Assembly (NCBI GenBank): GCA_020062605.1
Contig: JAGUWA010000354.1
Coordinates: 1 to 7,858, forward strand
Reading direction: 5' to 3'
From: Parvibaculum sp.
Lineage (GTDB): Bacteria; Pseudomonadota; Alphaproteobacteria; Parvibaculales; Parvibaculaceae
DNA: 7,858 nucleotides
Part shown: in pieces, positions 6,850-7,858 of the stretch
Layout: the number at the start of each line of letters is the position of its first letter
Position numbering within the stretch: the first letter of the stretch is position 1
Translations under genes and position numbers: made by a program
The notes under the pieces: generated by a model
What the model was told of the DNA's origin: nothing
Databases searched by the model: none
What the model saw: only the letters and a program-made list of their open reading frames with translations

Positions 6850-7406
6850 TTCAGCCAGCCTTTCTCTTCGATATAGGCATCGGTCTTGCGGCCGATTTCC
6901 GCGAGTTCGTGGCCTTCCGCACGCCAGGCCCGGCGCTGGCGGCCCAGTTCGTCGAGCCGTCCCGCCCATTCGGACCCGAAAAGCCCTTCGAGATACCGCC
7001 GGAGCCGCCGCGCAAGGCCCGGAGACTTGCCGCCTGTCGAGACGGAGATCACCAGATCGCCGCGGCGGACAATGGAGGGGACGTGAAAATCGCAAAGCGG
7101 CTTCACATCCTCCGTATTCACCAGGCGCCCGGCGGCGCGGGCCTTGCCCGCAAGCGCCACGCTTTCGCGGTCGCCGAGCCCTGCCAGAAAGACGAGATGC
7201 GCCGATTTCAGCGCTTTATCGCCGGGCCTTGCCCCCTTGAGCCGCTTTCCGGCCTGCCTCGTGAAGGCCGCGGAGGGCGACTGGCAATAGATTTCCAGGT
7301 CCTGCGCACCGGCAGCATCGAGAGCGGCGAGCCGTTTCTCGGCAACTTCGCCCTCGCCCACCAGAATCACCTTGAGAGAGCCGAGATCGACCAGGATCGG
7401 AAACAC
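6846..7406 (-). CDS. cysG: Precorrin-2 dehydrogenase / sirohydrochlorin ferrochelatase (CysG N-terminal type, Met8p-like)
   Basis: A 186-aa stand-alone version of the N-terminal half of siroheme synthase. It oxidises precorrin-2 with NAD+ and inserts iron to give siroheme, the cofactor of sulfite reductase. The Rossmann motif is GEGEVA (17-22), a variant of the usual GGGxVA. VNTEDVKPLCDF holds D100, aligning with the catalytic Asp of CysG/Met8p (D104 in E. coli CysG as I recall it). STGGKSPGLAR (123-133) is the conserved loop with S128, the counterpart of the regulatory serine of CysG. It lacks the uroporphyrinogen III methyltransferase domain of full CysG (about 457 aa), so that enzyme must be encoded elsewhere. 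The start is the GTG at 7406; another GTG at 7412 overlaps the ribosome site and is less likely. It is first in an operon with cysH. The symbol applies to the domain only. Confidence 0.9.
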   Translation of the reverse strand: MFPILVDLGSLKVILVGEGEVAEKRLAALDAAGAQDLEIYCQSPSAAFTRQAGKRLKGARPGDKALKSAHLVFLAGLGDRESVALAGKARAAGRLVNTEDVKPLCDFHVPSIVRRGDLVISVSTGGKSPGLARRLRRYLEGLFGSEWAGRLDELGRQRRAWRAEGHELAEIGRKTDAYIEEKGWLK

Positions 7407-7417
7407 GCGCACCTCCC
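7404..7417 (-). promoter_or_regulatory. Ribosome binding site that decides the cysG-type start
   Basis: GGGAGG (7417-7412) stands 5 nt before the GTG at 7406-7404. The in-frame GTG at 7412-7410 uses the last G of this site and would have no spacing, so the inner GTG is preferred; the protein then begins MFPILVD, as is common in the family. Confidence 0.7.
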
Positions 7418-7437
7418 GGTGCCATTCAATTTCCCGC

Positions 7438-7487
7438 TAGACATAGCAACTATGCTCTATAATTCAACTCTCGTCCGTATAATTATA
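7438..7487 (-). promoter_or_regulatory. Candidate cysG-cysH promoter with overlapping inverted-repeat operator
   Basis: The gap is distinctly AT-rich compared with its surroundings. TTGAAT (7467-7462) and TATGTC (7445-7440) with a 16-nt spacer form one candidate promoter, giving a leader of about 26 nt. A perfect TATAAT at 7487-7482 is another -10 candidate but lacks a good -35. Over the first -10 sits CATAG-TTG-CTATG (7454-7442). With one extra base on one side its arms extend to TAGA...TCTA (7459-7438). A site in this position would suit a repressor responding to sulfur or cysteine supply; the regulator is not identified. Confidence 0.45.
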
Positions 7488-7516
7488 TTTTTCACACATG
7501 CAATGCGCAGAATAAT

Positions 7517-7545
7517 AAAAAAAAAGGCCCGTATAGGGCCCTTTT
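7517..7545 (-). terminator. Strong intrinsic terminator of the flagellar (fliN) operon
   Basis: On the minus strand AAAAGGGCCC (7545-7536), a 5-nt loop TATAC and GGGCC (7530-7526) form a GC-rich stem. The upstream A-run pairs with part of the nine-T tract at 7525-7517. It lies 25 nt after the fliN stop and upstream of the cysG-type gene, separating the two transcription units. Confidence 0.92.
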
Positions 7546-7570
7546 CGGTACTTCCGAGATATCGCAGCGG

Positions 7571-7858
7571 TCAGGAATGCTGGGCGCTCGACTCCGATGC
7601 GGTGAGGACGGAGGTGATGGAAACCGCCACCCGCTCCCCCTGCACGACGATCTCGCCGCGCGCGATGGGCACGTTGTTGGCGAGGATCCAAATCTCATCA
7701 TCCTGCTTCGTGCCGAGTTCGATCACCGCGCCACGGCCCATCTTCAAAAGCTGATGGATCGGCAGCGTGGTCTTGCCAAGCACGACCGAGAGTTCGACAA
7801 AGACGTTGTTGACGGAATTCACGAGCGACCCCACTTGCCCCAAAGCACTGATACGGCA
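7571..7858 (-). CDS. fliN: Flagellar motor switch protein FliN (5' end outside window)
   Basis: C-terminal part (95 codons plus stop) of a FliN/SpoA-domain protein. FliN sits in the cytoplasmic C-ring under the flagellar basal body with FliG and FliM, helps set rotation direction and docks export components. The visible sequence is nearly all the SpoA (FliMN_C) domain: VFVELSVVLGKTTLPI, then QLLKMGRGAVIEL, an ILANNVPIARGEIVV strand-turn-strand segment, and VAVSITSVL near the end. The frame stays open to the window edge. The TTG at 7843-7841 could be read as a start, but no ribosome site precedes it (the bases before it are TATCAGTGCT), and FliN usually has a longer N terminus. I therefore call it 5'-partial. 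The strong terminator just downstream suggests it is the last gene of a flagellar operon. YscQ/SpaO-type relatives share the domain, but small size favours FliN. Confidence 0.9.
   Translation of the reverse strand, partial: CRISALGQVGSLVNSVNNVFVELSVVLGKTTLPIHQLLKMGRGAVIELGTKQDDEIWILANNVPIARGEIVVQGERVAVSITSVLTASESSAQHS

Noticed and set aside
5953..6876. 307-codon plus-strand open frame
   Set aside because: Antisense to cysH, whose cysteine motifs prove the minus strand is coding.
6850..7095. N-terminal extension of cysH into the cysG-type gene
   Set aside because: It overlaps conserved residues of the upstream gene, and the ATGA junction with a ribosome site gives a normal-length CysH.

Overview
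The window reads as ordinary chromosomal DNA from a GC-rich alphaproteobacterium. The signs are strong GC bias in codon usage, an assimilatory Fe-S APS reductase beside a short CysG-type siroheme enzyme, a flagellar switch gene, and a liu-type isovaleryl-CoA dehydrogenase. A Parvibaculum- or Rhodobiales-like host is my guess; the sequence alone does not prove a genus. No transposase, phage gene, CRISPR array or toxin-antitoxin pair is visible, and no gene appears broken. The only incomplete gene is fliN, which the right edge of the window cuts.

Left part (1-4320): one plus-strand gene encodes a membrane PAP2-type phosphatase (29-919). It converges on a minus-strand series. Read in the direction of transcription, this series is mgtE (Mg2+ channel/transporter, 5705-4320), a secreted six-bladed kelch beta-propeller protein (4296-3286), isovaleryl-CoA dehydrogenase (3205-2033) and a long GST-fold protein (2033-954). 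The last two overlap in TGATG and are very likely translationally coupled. The mgtE-kelch gap is 23 nt, so these two are probably also co-transcribed. The convergent ends of the PAP2 and GST genes lie inside a short inverted repeat that contains both TAG stops.

Middle (5706-6024): a complete tRNA-Leu(GAG) with encoded CCA lies between cysH and mgtE on the same strand. The roughly 160-nt mgtE leader contains a hairpin and a direct repeat that could give alternative folds.

Right part (6025-7858): a two-gene sulfate-assimilation operon reads leftward. It holds a stand-alone precorrin-2 dehydrogenase/ferrochelatase (CysG N-terminal domain type), which supplies siroheme for sulfite reductase, overlapping by ATGA with cysH, the APS reductase that makes sulfite. 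An AT-rich intergenic segment upstream carries a candidate promoter with an inverted repeat over its -10. Beyond it is a strong intrinsic terminator that closes an upstream flagellar operon ending in fliN.

I found no clearly new system. The most interesting leads are the GST coupled to leucine catabolism, the secreted kelch protein behind mgtE, the mgtE leader structure, and the candidate operator of the cysG-cysH operon.
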